Source: Akkermansia biwaensis (GTDB lineage: Bacteria; Verrucomicrobiota; Verrucomicrobiia; Verrucomicrobiales; Akkermansiaceae). Taken from it: DNA of 64,000 bases. How positions within the stretch are numbered: position 1 is the stretch's first letter; every line of letters starts with the position of its first letter. Positions 55,071 to 63,817 of the stretch are shown in pieces. Where the stretch lies: contig NZ_AP025943.1 of NCBI RefSeq assembly GCF_026072915.1, forward strand, positions 682,001 through 746,000, written 5' to 3'. Both the position numbers and the translations under genes were made by a program. Below the pieces are notes generated by a model that ran no database searches, was not told the origin of the DNA, and was given only the letters and a program-made list of their open reading frames with translations.

Positions 55071-56028
55071 CTATTCTCCAGGAACGTCCAGCATCACTGC
55101 CAGCCTCAGGAATCTGCGTTCCGCTCCGCCTGCGCCTATCTCCGGAACATCATGGAATTCTCCGGGAACAGTGACTTCATAAGACTCTGTCCAATCTTTC
55201 AGATTGGAGGAAGCTTCCACTTTCAGGGAAATCCCGACGGCCTCCTCATTGACCGGCCACGTCATCAGAAGGCGGTTACCCTTCTCGGAAATACTGACCG
55301 GACTGCCGGCCGGCTTCAGGGGATCCATTCCCGTAACATACTTCAACAGGTTGGGCACTCCGTCACCTGCGGCAGACTGTCCGGGTCCGGTCTGGGAATT
55401 GGAGGGGTCCCTGCCGATGATCTTGTCCTTCTTCCACTCATTCCACGTCAACTTCCCGCCTCTCTGTTCCACAAGAACATCTCTGGATGCCAAGAAGGAA
55501 GAAACGGTCAAGGCCGCAGTACGCGTGGAAACTCCGCCGTTGGCCTGCGCTGAAATGGAAATGGTTCCATTCCCATCCGTTCCCTCCACGGACTCAATGA
55601 CCAGCCAATCGGCATTCTTTGTAGCCGTCAACCCAGCATCGCACGGAACGCACAGGGAGACTCCTCTTCCAGGGGAAAAGAAAAATGCAGCGTTATGCTG
55701 CGGGCAGACACACTTCCACTTGCTCCGTTAATCTTCAAACTGCGGCCAAACCCGCGGCTGCTCATGTCCACTATCTCCGCATCTCCGGCAGAAGCAGCAA
55801 AGAAACCATAATGTCTATCCAGGCTGGATATAGCCGTCGCGGGAAAGCTGTCAAACGTCTCTCCCTCCGCTGTAGAATTGATCCAATCATCCCCCGGCGC
55901 AGCGGAAGCGACGGTCCCGTAAACGCCAGCCAGCAGTACATGGTCGCCAGAACGGCAACCGCCAGCCACAGACGGCACCCAAGGCATCCCCTGTTCCAGA
56001 AAGGGGTAAAATCTGTTGGAAGAACCAT
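55071..56028 (-). pseudogene. Frameshifted exported protein remnant with Verrucomicrobia-type C-terminus
   Basis: Three minus-strand frames follow each other. First MVLPTDFTPFWNRG with a hydrophobic segment (LWLAVAVLATMYCWLAF) from 56028, likely a signal. Then a frame through DWINSTAEGETFDSF to a stop at 55628-55630. Then a frame from about 55660 to 55071 with a BACON-like sandwich (NADWLVIESVEG...TRTAALTVSS) and NLLKYVTGMDPLKP plus VEASSNLKDWTESYEV. That end is common in large secreted proteins of this phylum. Two breaks suggest a pseudogene or sequencing errors. A long N-terminal passenger is missing. Confidence 0.6.
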
Positions 56029-56042
56029 ATTAAAAATATGGT
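56024..56042. repeat. Perfect AT-rich palindrome
   Basis: ACCATATT-AAA-AATATGGT, 8-bp arms and a 3-nt loop, lying at the start codon of the broken exported gene. Could be an operator or the stem of a decayed terminator. Confidence 0.45.
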
Positions 56043-56078
56043 CCAGTTACTTTTGCCTCAAAGCAAGACACTTCCCCA

Positions 56079-56095
56079 GCCGCTTTAAAAGCGGC
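56079..56095 (-). other. Hairpin after the ABC permease gene
   Basis: GCCGCTTT..AAGCGGC is a near-perfect short palindrome 29 nt past the permease stop. Weak T content follows, so the terminator role is uncertain. Confidence 0.35.
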
Positions 56096-56123
56096 CAGTC
56101 CTCTAGCTCTCCCGTTGAAAAAA

Positions 56124-58961
56124 CTACCGTTCGCCCGCTGAAAGCAAATCCGTCACGGAAGCCCTCTTCATGCGCCAGGCAGGCGCCAGGCAGGCCAATG
56201 TGGAAAGGGTCAGCACCAGAAGCACGGCATACCCCAGATGTGCCCAGGGCATCGTGATGGGAGGCGTAACAATGCCGAAGTGATAACCGTACTCCAGAAT
56301 CTGGATGGAACACCAGGCCGCCAAAACGCCCAGCACCAGACTCATGATGACGGCACACAGGGAAATCATCAGCGTCTCCGCCCAAAGCATGCGCATCACC
56401 ATCCCTCCCGGCACGCCGACTGCCCTCATCAGTCCGAATTCCCTCCGGCGGGATTGAACAGAGGCCAGCACGGTATTCAAAACCGCCAGCACGGCAATCA
56501 CCATCATGATGATCGGAAGCTGACTCATGGTAAAAATCACGCTGTCCCCGCGGCTGGTGACGCTGCCGCCCAGGCTCTCCCGGGTCAGAGCCTTCACCAG
56601 CGGCTTCACGCCTTCCTCCCCTCCCGCCCGCTCGCGGGCCTTCATCAGGGCGAACTCGCCCAAATCATCCTGAAGAGCCACATTAGTCACGCCGGGAGCC
56701 GTATCCCCCCAAATGAACTGGAACCCCTGGTGGCCGTAATCCTCCTTGAGCCAGCGTTCATCCGCAATAGCTAGGGCGGCCACAAAACCGCCACGGCGCA
56801 CGCGCATGCCGCTGGTCTTGGTCAGCCAGTGCCAGCCGGGGAAGGAGACAACGCCGGCCACCTTCCAGGGTTCCCCCTTCATGGCGGCGGAAGAAGCGCC
56901 GCCCCGCGCCCCGCGCAAACCGCCCTCAGACACATTCCCCGGGCGGTTCCCCCGGAAGGAAGGATTCACCAGCATCAAATCATCCCCCGCCTTCAATCCC
57001 ACCGTCCGCGCGAACGTATCCGGAATCAGCAGGGAACGGTTGGACTTCAGCATGGCATAGGCCTCTTCCGGATTGCCGGAGACAAACACGGGCTGGAACA
57101 GAGGATCTTTCCCTTCCGCCATCTTCTCCACGGGAATGCCCGCCAGCACCACGGAACGGTTGCGCATGCCGGAAAAGCCGGGGCTCTTCATCTGTTCCGG
57201 GGAAATATCCGGTTCATCCACGTAAATGGGATACATCCGGGCACCCTTCAGGCTGGGCCGCGCCATCAACTCAGGCACGTCTCCCGGCCGGAACTCCGTG
57301 TGCAGGAAGGAAACCAGCGTTCCGGGCGTGGAAGAATCCGGAGAAAAAGGAACCAGCATGGAATATCCCCATGTCTGCACGGCCACAAACAGGGAAAGCC
57401 CCACGGACATGGACACCGCCGTTCCCACGGAACGGCTGAGATTGCGGCTGAGCTGGACTCTCAGGAAAGCATGGGGCACACGCAGAAAAAGCCCCGTCAG
57501 CCACGCTCCGGCCCATTCCGTGGCGCGGACAAAGGCCGGAGCCAGAAACAGAGCGCCGGCAACCAGGCCGGGATACCCCAGCCAGACGAACATCCATTTG
57601 CGGGTCTCCACCTCCAGTCCCGGAAAAAGCAGGGCGGCGGGCTGGAGCGCCACGCACGCAAGGCCCGCTAGGACGGACCACGCGGGAACACGGCTCACCT
57701 TCCCCATGAATCCGGCGGAAGGAACGGCCGCCTCCAGCGGAGACTGGCGGGAAGCGCGCCAGGCGGGAATCACGGAGGCCAGCAGAGCGCCGCCTACGGC
57801 GCACGCGGCCGCGACCAGTGCCGTCGTCCAGGTCAGGGAAGGCAGCGTGGAGGAACCTTCCTCCAGCAGGTACACCAGGCAGAACCCGGCGGCCAGGCCG
57901 CCCAGCAGGGCCGGAATGCACAGAAACAGGCCTTCCCCCACAATCAGCAGGGCAATCTGCATGCGGCTCATGCCGAGGGCGCGCAACAGGGCCAGCCTGC
58001 GCGTGCGTTCGCTGACACCGATGCTCAAGGTAGTGAAAATAATAAAAACGCAGGAAAAAAGAACGAGCCACACGGACATTTCCGCGCTGTCCTTCTGCTG
58101 GCGCACGGAACGGTCGCTGGAAAGCCGCTGGATGATGGAATCCGTATCCGCCACAGAGGCGGAAGCCTTGGACAGCTCCTCCCGGAAACTCTCCACAAAC
58201 TCCTTCTTGTCCACCCCCTCCTTCAGGCGCACATAAATCAGATTGGGAACAAAAGGCCGCCCCGTGATCTTCTCACACACGCTTGCCGGAACGAACAGGG
58301 AGGAAAAAGCGGGACCGCCCCCCATGCCGCCCGGCCCCATGATGACACCGGGCGTTGCCTTTGCCTGCTTCACGATGCCAACGACCTTCACATCGTACAC
58401 ATGCGCACCCACGCGCACATTCATGACAGTACCTATGCCTGCGCGGAAATACCTGGCGCTTCCGCTTCCCAGCACCCCTTCCATGGCGGTGGAAGCCGCC
58501 ATGTCGGGCCAGACGCCTTCCTCCAGGTCGTAAGGACATTCTGCGGCCAGGTTCCCCACCAGGATGGGACTTTGGGGCGGAATGCCCATGCGGTCGCGCG
58601 TCTGCTCGTCAAAACTGCCGCGTTCATTCGCACAACCGATCTGCAGGCGCGGAACCTGGCAGGCGGCATTGACGGACTCCACCAGCGGAGAGGCCGACAG
58701 GCGCGCGGCCAGTTCCGGATCGGCAAACCGGGGCTGCCCCCCGGGAGGCAACGGTCCCCTGGGCGCTTCCGGCACCAGGCAAAGGTCGTAACTGCCCATG
58801 TAGGCCTCGGCATCGTTGTCGAACTCCTTGACCAGCGTATCATAGCTCCCCATCATCCAGACGATGAGGCTGACGGAAACGAGAATGGCAAACACGCTGA
58901 CGGCCACGCGCCCCCGGTTGGCCAGCAAATCCCGCCAGATCAGTTTGGGCAGCGGCGTCAT
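56124..58961 (-). CDS. Large FtsX-type ABC transporter permease
   Basis: 945 residues. N-terminal helix (RGRVAVSVFAILVSVSLIVWM), a large periplasmic region (about 45-270), three helices near 280-400 (first FtsX domain, VWLVLFSCVFIIFTTLSIGVSERTRRLALLRALGM), more helices near 425-530, a second periplasmic domain (about 550-800) and a final FtsX domain (about 815-930, VLASVQSRRREFGLMRAVGVPGGMVM). The two ...RAxG coupling motifs match MacB/LolCE-type mechanotransmission permeases. Substrate unknown. It overlaps the ATPase gene by 4 nt. Confidence 0.9.
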   Translation of the reverse strand: MTPLPKLIWRDLLANRGRVAVSVFAILVSVSLIVWMMGSYDTLVKEFDNDAEAYMGSYDLCLVPEAPRGPLPPGGQPRFADPELAARLSASPLVESVNAACQVPRLQIGCANERGSFDEQTRDRMGIPPQSPILVGNLAAECPYDLEEGVWPDMAASTAMEGVLGSGSARYFRAGIGTVMNVRVGAHVYDVKVVGIVKQAKATPGVIMGPGGMGGGPAFSSLFVPASVCEKITGRPFVPNLIYVRLKEGVDKKEFVESFREELSKASASVADTDSIIQRLSSDRSVRQQKDSAEMSVWLVLFSCVFIIFTTLSIGVSERTRRLALLRALGMSRMQIALLIVGEGLFLCIPALLGGLAAGFCLVYLLEEGSSTLPSLTWTTALVAAACAVGGALLASVIPAWRASRQSPLEAAVPSAGFMGKVSRVPAWSVLAGLACVALQPAALLFPGLEVETRKWMFVWLGYPGLVAGALFLAPAFVRATEWAGAWLTGLFLRVPHAFLRVQLSRNLSRSVGTAVSMSVGLSLFVAVQTWGYSMLVPFSPDSSTPGTLVSFLHTEFRPGDVPELMARPSLKGARMYPIYVDEPDISPEQMKSPGFSGMRNRSVVLAGIPVEKMAEGKDPLFQPVFVSGNPEEAYAMLKSNRSLLIPDTFARTVGLKAGDDLMLVNPSFRGNRPGNVSEGGLRGARGGASSAAMKGEPWKVAGVVSFPGWHWLTKTSGMRVRRGGFVAALAIADERWLKEDYGHQGFQFIWGDTAPGVTNVALQDDLGEFALMKARERAGGEEGVKPLVKALTRESLGGSVTSRGDSVIFTMSQLPIIMMVIAVLAVLNTVLASVQSRRREFGLMRAVGVPGGMVMRMLWAETLMISLCAVIMSLVLGVLAAWCSIQILEYGYHFGIVTPPITMPWAHLGYAVLLVLTLSTLACLAPAWRMKRASVTDLLSAGER

Positions 58962-59704
58962 AAGGCGTCGTTCAGCGTGCGTTCATAAAAGGAGGAAAGT
59001 TCCACGGGACCGGGAAACTCCGTCGTGGGCCTGTCGTCCACAATGCGGCCGTCCTTGAGCACGATCACGCGGTCAGCCCACATCGCCACGTCCGGCGCGT
59101 GCGTCACCAGCACGAAGGCGCAGCCCTGCGTGCGGTGCAAATCCTGGAACAAATCGCCCATGAGGCGGGTGTTTTCGGAATCCAGATTACCCGTAGGCTC
59201 ATCCGCCAACACCAGGGCGGGTTCGGAAATCAGGGCGCGGGCAATCGCCACGCGCTGCTGCTCCCCGCCGCTGAGGGTATCCGGCATGGCATGACGGCGG
59301 TGGGACAGCCCCACCTTCTCAATCATGGCGTCCAGCGCGGCGGCGGAAACCCTGCGTCCCCCCGCCAGGGAAGGCAGCAGAATATTCTCTTCCACGCTCA
59401 GGGTGCCCACCAGGTTGAACATCTGGAAAATGAACCCTACGCGGTCCCTCCGGTACACCGTCAAGGCGGCATCGGACATGGAGCCGATATCCCGGCCATC
59501 CACCACCACGGAACCTTCATCCGGAGAAAGCAGCCCCCCCAGGATATTCAGCAGGGTGCTCTTCCCGGAACCGCTCGCGCCCATGACGGCAACGAACTCT
59601 CCCTGGGGAACAGCCAGGCTGATATCTTTCAGCACCGTTACCTCCCCGGTGCCGGACTTGAAACTGCGCTTGAGGCGGCTGACGGAAATAACGGGAGAGC
59701 TCAT
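58958..59704 (-). CDS. ABC transporter ATPase, LolD/MacB type
   Basis: 248 residues. Walker A GASGSGKST, FIFQMFNLVGTLSVEENILLP, signature LSGGEQQRVAIARAL, Walker B ALVLADEPTGNLD and H-loop LVTHAPD. The ENILLP block is typical of LolD/MacB/FtsE-like ATPases. Drives the permease encoded downstream with an ATGA overlap. It lies 15 bp after the receptor gene, so the receptor and ABC pair probably form one operon. Confidence 0.94.
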   Translation of the reverse strand: MSSPVISVSRLKRSFKSGTGEVTVLKDISLAVPQGEFVAVMGASGSGKSTLLNILGGLLSPDEGSVVVDGRDIGSMSDAALTVYRRDRVGFIFQMFNLVGTLSVEENILLPSLAGGRRVSAAALDAMIEKVGLSHRRHAMPDTLSGGEQQRVAIARALISEPALVLADEPTGNLDSENTRLMGDLFQDLHRTQGCAFVLVTHAPDVAMWADRVIVLKDGRIVDDRPTTEFPGPVELSSFYERTLNDAL

Positions 59705-59719
59705 GGCGGAAACGATGGA

Positions 59720-61918
59720 TTAAAATGTGGTCTTCAGTCCTACTTCAAACGTGCGGGGATCGCCCACAGTGCACTGAACGGCGTGGCGCGTGGACTGCAC
59801 ATACTTCTTGTCGAAAATATTGTACACGGCCAGCCTCAGCGTAGCGTCCTTCAGCCATTTGGTTTCCGGCAGGGGAATTTCCACAGTGAAATCGAACACG
59901 CTGTAGGAGGGAATCGTGTAATTATCCGCAATCTTCTCGCCGCGGAACGTAGCGTAATAGGAATCCTTACAGCGGTAGCCCAAGCCCAGCACAGTACCGT
60001 TCAACAGGCCGCCGTCAATCCGGTACTTCTGCCAGATGGCCAGAGCATTGGGCGCAATGGTGGGATACACTTCCCCGGTGGTCCGGTTCTTGGTGCGCGT
60101 GTAGGTGTAGGAAAGATAGGAACTCCAGTTCTTGGTGATCTCCCCGTTCAGGGAAAGTTCCACGCCTTCCGCCCGCTTGGAGCCGTCCGCATAATACCTG
60201 TCAAGGGAGCCTGGCAAAGTCACGGGAGTATTATTCTGGATAATATCAAACCAGGAGGCGGAAAACCAAACCTTGTCCACCGGGCTGACGCGGAAGCCGA
60301 ACTCCATCTGGTCCGTCCTCCAGGAATTGGTCAGCTCCTTGTTATTCTCATCCTTGTAGCCGAAATTGGGTGCCGAAGTGCGGGCGGCATTGGCGAACAG
60401 GGCCACGCGCTCCCCGATCATGCGGGTGATGCCGAAGCGGGGGCTCCAGGCAAACGCGTAATTGTTGTCCATGCTGAAATGGGCGTCACCGCGCACGCCG
60501 GCCAGGAAGCGCCATTCCCCGTAGGACAGCACGTCCTGCAACAGGAACCCTGCGCGCTGGATAACGGAATCGTCCGAATTCACGCCGGAATAATCACGGG
60601 GGGAAGGAATGACGGGGGCCGGATTATACAGGGAAAAATAATCGTTCGTGTTATTCATGGATGAGCCGTCCCCGTACACACTGCGCCCCGTATAGGACAC
60701 TCCCATGAGCGCTTCATGCGCTACCTGCCCGGTCTTGAACTCCGCCACGGCGTTGGAATAGAAATTCCAGTTGATATTCTGCGTGTCGCTCCAGGAAGCC
60801 TCATACTTGGCCTTCCCGTCCGCGATCATCTGGTCGTAATACTCCTGCGTGGTCATACCGCCCCCGCGGCCGGGAGAAGAGGAAACGCCCCAGATATTAT
60901 AATCCACGTCGCTGTAGCCCAGGCCGCCGCCAATGCGCACCGTCCAGACTTTTTCCAACTTGCGTTCAAAATCAAGCATCGCCAGCAGGGACTTGGAATT
61001 GAGGCGGCCGCTCGGAGAACCGTACCAAGCGTCGTAGGGACCCACAAAATGGCCGGCCAGAACGGGAATGCCCATATAGGTGGGCGAATTCTGGTACTGG
61101 AAACTGGTCGTCAGCACCGTCTTGGTGCGGGAATCATGCTGCCAGCGGAAAATGGGGGAAACCGTGTACTTCTGGCCGCCGTTGGCGCCCCCGTTCAGCC
61201 AGAACGGGCGGTCGTATTCCGCGGCGACCACCGTGCGCAGGGCGAAACCGTTCGTTTCGTCGCCCCGGTAGCGGGTATCGTCAATGGTCATGCGGTACTT
61301 CTGGCCGTGGTGGGAAAAACGGGCATAGGCCGTCAGCTCCGTCCTGTCCACAAACTCCGGAGTCTTCAAAACCAGGTTGATGGAGCCGCCCGCGCCGTAA
61401 GGCCCCAGCGTGCTGGACTGTCCGCCGGCAATGGAGCCGATGGGCCCCTTGACGATTTCAATACTCTCAACCAGGGACGTATCCATGCCGTACCCCATGC
61501 CGCGCGGAAGGGGCATATTGCCTATCTGCACGTCACTGCCCGCAAAACCGCGGATGGTGTACTGGTCCGCCGTGCGGGACATCAGCATATCCCCCCCTGT
61601 ATTGACGGAGGAATCCATGCGCAGGGCCTCCACCAGGGAATCGGCCCCCTTGGACTCCATCAAATCCCGCGTAATCACGTTTACCGTCTGCGGAACCTCT
61701 TCCGTCTTCATGTTCGTGAGCGTGGCCGTGCTCACCGTCTCCGCCCGCAGGGACTTGGAGCGGATGGTCATCACCCGTTCCGGCATCTCCTGAACATTCT
61801 CTTCCGCTGCCGGCTTGTCCACGGCGGCATAGGCTGACGGCCCCAGGACGAGAAAGCTCCCAATGGCGGCGGCGCGGTGCAGTCCGCGCCCGTGGCGGCG
61901 ATAACGGCGGTTATTCAT
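59720..61918 (-). CDS. TonB-dependent outer-membrane receptor, siderophore-receptor type
   Basis: 732 residues from the ATG at 61918. Arg-rich signal peptide ending SAYA. N-terminal plug with VPQTVNVITRDLMESKGADSLVEAL, RGFAGSDVQIGNMPLPRG, VESIEIVKGPIGSIAG and YGAGGSINLVLK. A 22-strand barrel ends DPRTFEVGLKTTF, with the usual terminal Phe. Layout resembles FhuA/FpvA-class ferric-siderophore receptors. The ligand is inferred, not shown. It requires TonB-ExbBD; an ExbBD-like unit is at 17.4-19.3 kb. Confidence 0.92.
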   Translation of the reverse strand: MNNRRYRRHGRGLHRAAAIGSFLVLGPSAYAAVDKPAAEENVQEMPERVMTIRSKSLRAETVSTATLTNMKTEEVPQTVNVITRDLMESKGADSLVEALRMDSSVNTGGDMLMSRTADQYTIRGFAGSDVQIGNMPLPRGMGYGMDTSLVESIEIVKGPIGSIAGGQSSTLGPYGAGGSINLVLKTPEFVDRTELTAYARFSHHGQKYRMTIDDTRYRGDETNGFALRTVVAAEYDRPFWLNGGANGGQKYTVSPIFRWQHDSRTKTVLTTSFQYQNSPTYMGIPVLAGHFVGPYDAWYGSPSGRLNSKSLLAMLDFERKLEKVWTVRIGGGLGYSDVDYNIWGVSSSPGRGGGMTTQEYYDQMIADGKAKYEASWSDTQNINWNFYSNAVAEFKTGQVAHEALMGVSYTGRSVYGDGSSMNNTNDYFSLYNPAPVIPSPRDYSGVNSDDSVIQRAGFLLQDVLSYGEWRFLAGVRGDAHFSMDNNYAFAWSPRFGITRMIGERVALFANAARTSAPNFGYKDENNKELTNSWRTDQMEFGFRVSPVDKVWFSASWFDIIQNNTPVTLPGSLDRYYADGSKRAEGVELSLNGEITKNWSSYLSYTYTRTKNRTTGEVYPTIAPNALAIWQKYRIDGGLLNGTVLGLGYRCKDSYYATFRGEKIADNYTIPSYSVFDFTVEIPLPETKWLKDATLRLAVYNIFDKKYVQSTRHAVQCTVGDPRTFEVGLKTTF

Positions 61919-61975
61919 GGCAGGTAAACGCATGCGGCAAGTATAAAACGGAAAGCCGTTCCGTCCATGCCCGTT

Positions 61976-61994
61976 TGTTAACAATTTGATAACA
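61976..61994. promoter_or_regulatory. Palindromic candidate operator upstream of the TonB receptor gene
   Basis: TGTTA-N9-TAACA, a perfect inverted repeat in AT-rich DNA 58 bp before the receptor start. It does not match a canonical Fur box, so the binding protein is unknown. Confidence 0.45.
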
Positions 61995-62054
61995 GCCGCC
62001 TTTTATCCCTGCAAACCCGGGGCGTATCATACACGGAAAAAATCTCCGGAAAAC

Positions 62055-62942
62055 CTACAGCCCCAGAGCCTGCGCCCTGCTCTTGCCGGCTTTTTTCAGC
62101 CATTCCGCCAGGGACTTCTTGTCCCCGACCGCCAAAAACTTCCGCACGTCGCCCAACTGGGCCAGGGCCGCATCCAGCCGTTCCAGAACGGCCGGGGAAT
62201 TCTCCGTCAGAATCTCCGCCCACATGGACGGTTCCCCCATGGAAACCCGGGTGGTATCGCGGAAACCGCCGGCGGACACCAGTCCCAGCAATTCCACATC
62301 ACCTCCGTCCAATGCGCTGTGAACGCATAGTGCGGAAAGAGCGTGCGGAATATGGGAAATGCGGGCCACGGTGGAATCATGAACCGCCGCCTGCATCCTG
62401 ATGCAGTGGCAGCCTGCGCGCTCCCAAAACCTCTGGAGCAGAAGAAGGACATCCTCATGCACGTGTTCGTCATTCGTCAAAATACAGGTAGCCCCCTGGA
62501 ACAACTCCGCGGAAGCATGCTCCATGCCCTGCTTCTCAGAACCCGCCATGGGATGGGAACCGATAAACGCCACTCCGGCCCGCGTCAGCACAGCCCCCAC
62601 GGACTGGTGCACGCATCCTTTCACGGAACCCACGTCAGTCACGACGGCGCCCGGCTTCAAGGCCGGCAGCATGGCGGTCACAATATCCAGCATTACCCCT
62701 ACGGGAGTAGCCAGAACAACAAGATCCGCCCCCTGCACTACTTCCTCCACCCGGGTGGAAACGGCATGCGCCGCACCGATGGAAAGAGCGTATTCCAGCG
62801 GTTCCGGCCTCCTGCCCCACAGGCGCACATGGACATGGGGCATCCGCGCCCTCACCGCCAGCGCCAGGGAGCCTCCCAGCAAGCCGGGCCCCGCAATGGC
62901 TACGGAAGAAAAGGAAGGCTGTTTCTTGGAGGCGTCTTTCAT
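62055..62942 (-). CDS. tyrA: Prephenate dehydrogenase
   Basis: 295 residues from the ATG at 62942; an upstream ATG at 63008 would add 22 residues. NAD-binding IAGPGLLGGSLALAVRA near residues 15-30. The DLVVLATPVGVMLDI, VVTDVGSVK and FIGSHPMAGSEKQGMEHA blocks, then DSTVARISHIPHALS (active-site His), identify TyrA. It converts prephenate to 4-hydroxyphenylpyruvate for Tyr. No ACT domain is visible, so feedback control through one is unlikely. Confidence 0.93.
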   Translation of the reverse strand: MKDASKKQPSFSSVAIAGPGLLGGSLALAVRARMPHVHVRLWGRRPEPLEYALSIGAAHAVSTRVEEVVQGADLVVLATPVGVMLDIVTAMLPALKPGAVVTDVGSVKGCVHQSVGAVLTRAGVAFIGSHPMAGSEKQGMEHASAELFQGATCILTNDEHVHEDVLLLLQRFWERAGCHCIRMQAAVHDSTVARISHIPHALSALCVHSALDGGDVELLGLVSAGGFRDTTRVSMGEPSMWAEILTENSPAVLERLDAALAQLGDVRKFLAVGDKKSLAEWLKKAGKSRAQALGL

Positions 62943-63020
62943 GGTCTTGCGGGCGGAAACATCAACGCCCCGGAACACGGAACATGTCCAGGGCGCGGCC
63001 GGCATCATTCCGCCGTTGCA

Positions 63021-63586
63021 TCAGGGCACGCGGAACTTCTTGACCTCGTTCGGAAAATTGGTATCCCGCAGGACGGTTCCGGAAGGATAGGGCTTGTTCG
63101 TGCTCCTGTTCAGAATCTTGATCTTCTTGGTGCGGTCATACGGACTGACCACCACGGTGGGATCGCCCGTAGGCCAGGCGACGGGAATGGAAGAATTGGC
63201 GGCGGGCTCCACAGGTTTGGGCGGGGCGATTCCGGTGACGGGAGGATTGCCCACTGGATTCGGAACCGTGGGACTGGGAACGACAGGCTGGGAAGAAGCG
63301 TTATTATTCCCCCGCCCAGAAGACGGTTGATGGTTCCTTCCTCGGTTCGGGCCGGATCGGGATTGAAACCGGAATTCTGCGCGGACGACGGATCCAGAGG
63401 ATTTCCTCCCTGAACTTCGCTCAGCAGGCTGTTACCCTGGCTCCCAAGGGCATTGGGTCCGGACGGATAGACATTCTCCGTAGGATAAATGCCGATGGGA
63501 CGTTCATTAATGCGTTCCGTCTCGCAGGAAGGCAAAAGGACTGCGCCTGCGGCAAAAAGCATGCCAATCGTCTGGGAAGTGTTCAT
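63021..63586 (-). pseudogene. Lipoprotein gene split by a frameshift at a C5/G5 tract
   Basis: From 63586 a signal peptide with lipobox (LLPSCET) leads into a mature protein that is read until GTINRLLGGG. After that the same frame turns to non-biological sequence. One extra G in the tract at 63309-63313 (minus strand GGGGG) would continue as NNNASSQPVVPSPTVPNPVGNPPVTG to a stop at 63021, making about 188 residues with a strand-rich basic end (TKKIKILNRSTNKPYPSGTVL). Either a sequencing error, a broken gene or a phase-variable tract. Function unknown. Confidence 0.65.
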
Positions 63587-63817
63587 ATAATCTCTCTTCA
63601 GGTTATATATTTCAAAGCCATCCTACGACCCCCACCTTCTTGTCAACCATAAAGCCCGTTTGCCGAAACACTTCATGACAAGGGAATTCTTGAGCTTCGG
63701 GAACAGGCCGTCCCCATCCCTCCCCGCTTTATTCCGCTGACTTCCCGGAAAAACCGTCTTTCCGGGAGGAACGCCTTTACGGTCTCCCCGTCCCCTCTTC
63801 AAATCATCCAAGGCCCT
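63587..63817. other. Intergenic gap without a recognisable gene
   Basis: 231 bp between the broken lipoprotein gene and the partial gene at the right edge. It contains a GC-rich hairpin CCCGGAAA / TTTCCGGG (63744-63766) with no T run. A 62-codon minus-strand frame here lacks any character of a real protein. Confidence 0.4.

Noticed and set aside
63623-63811. 62-codon minus-strand frame near the right edge
   Set aside because: Arg/Lys/Gly-rich low-information sequence with no recognisable start region or similarity, between two better-supported features.
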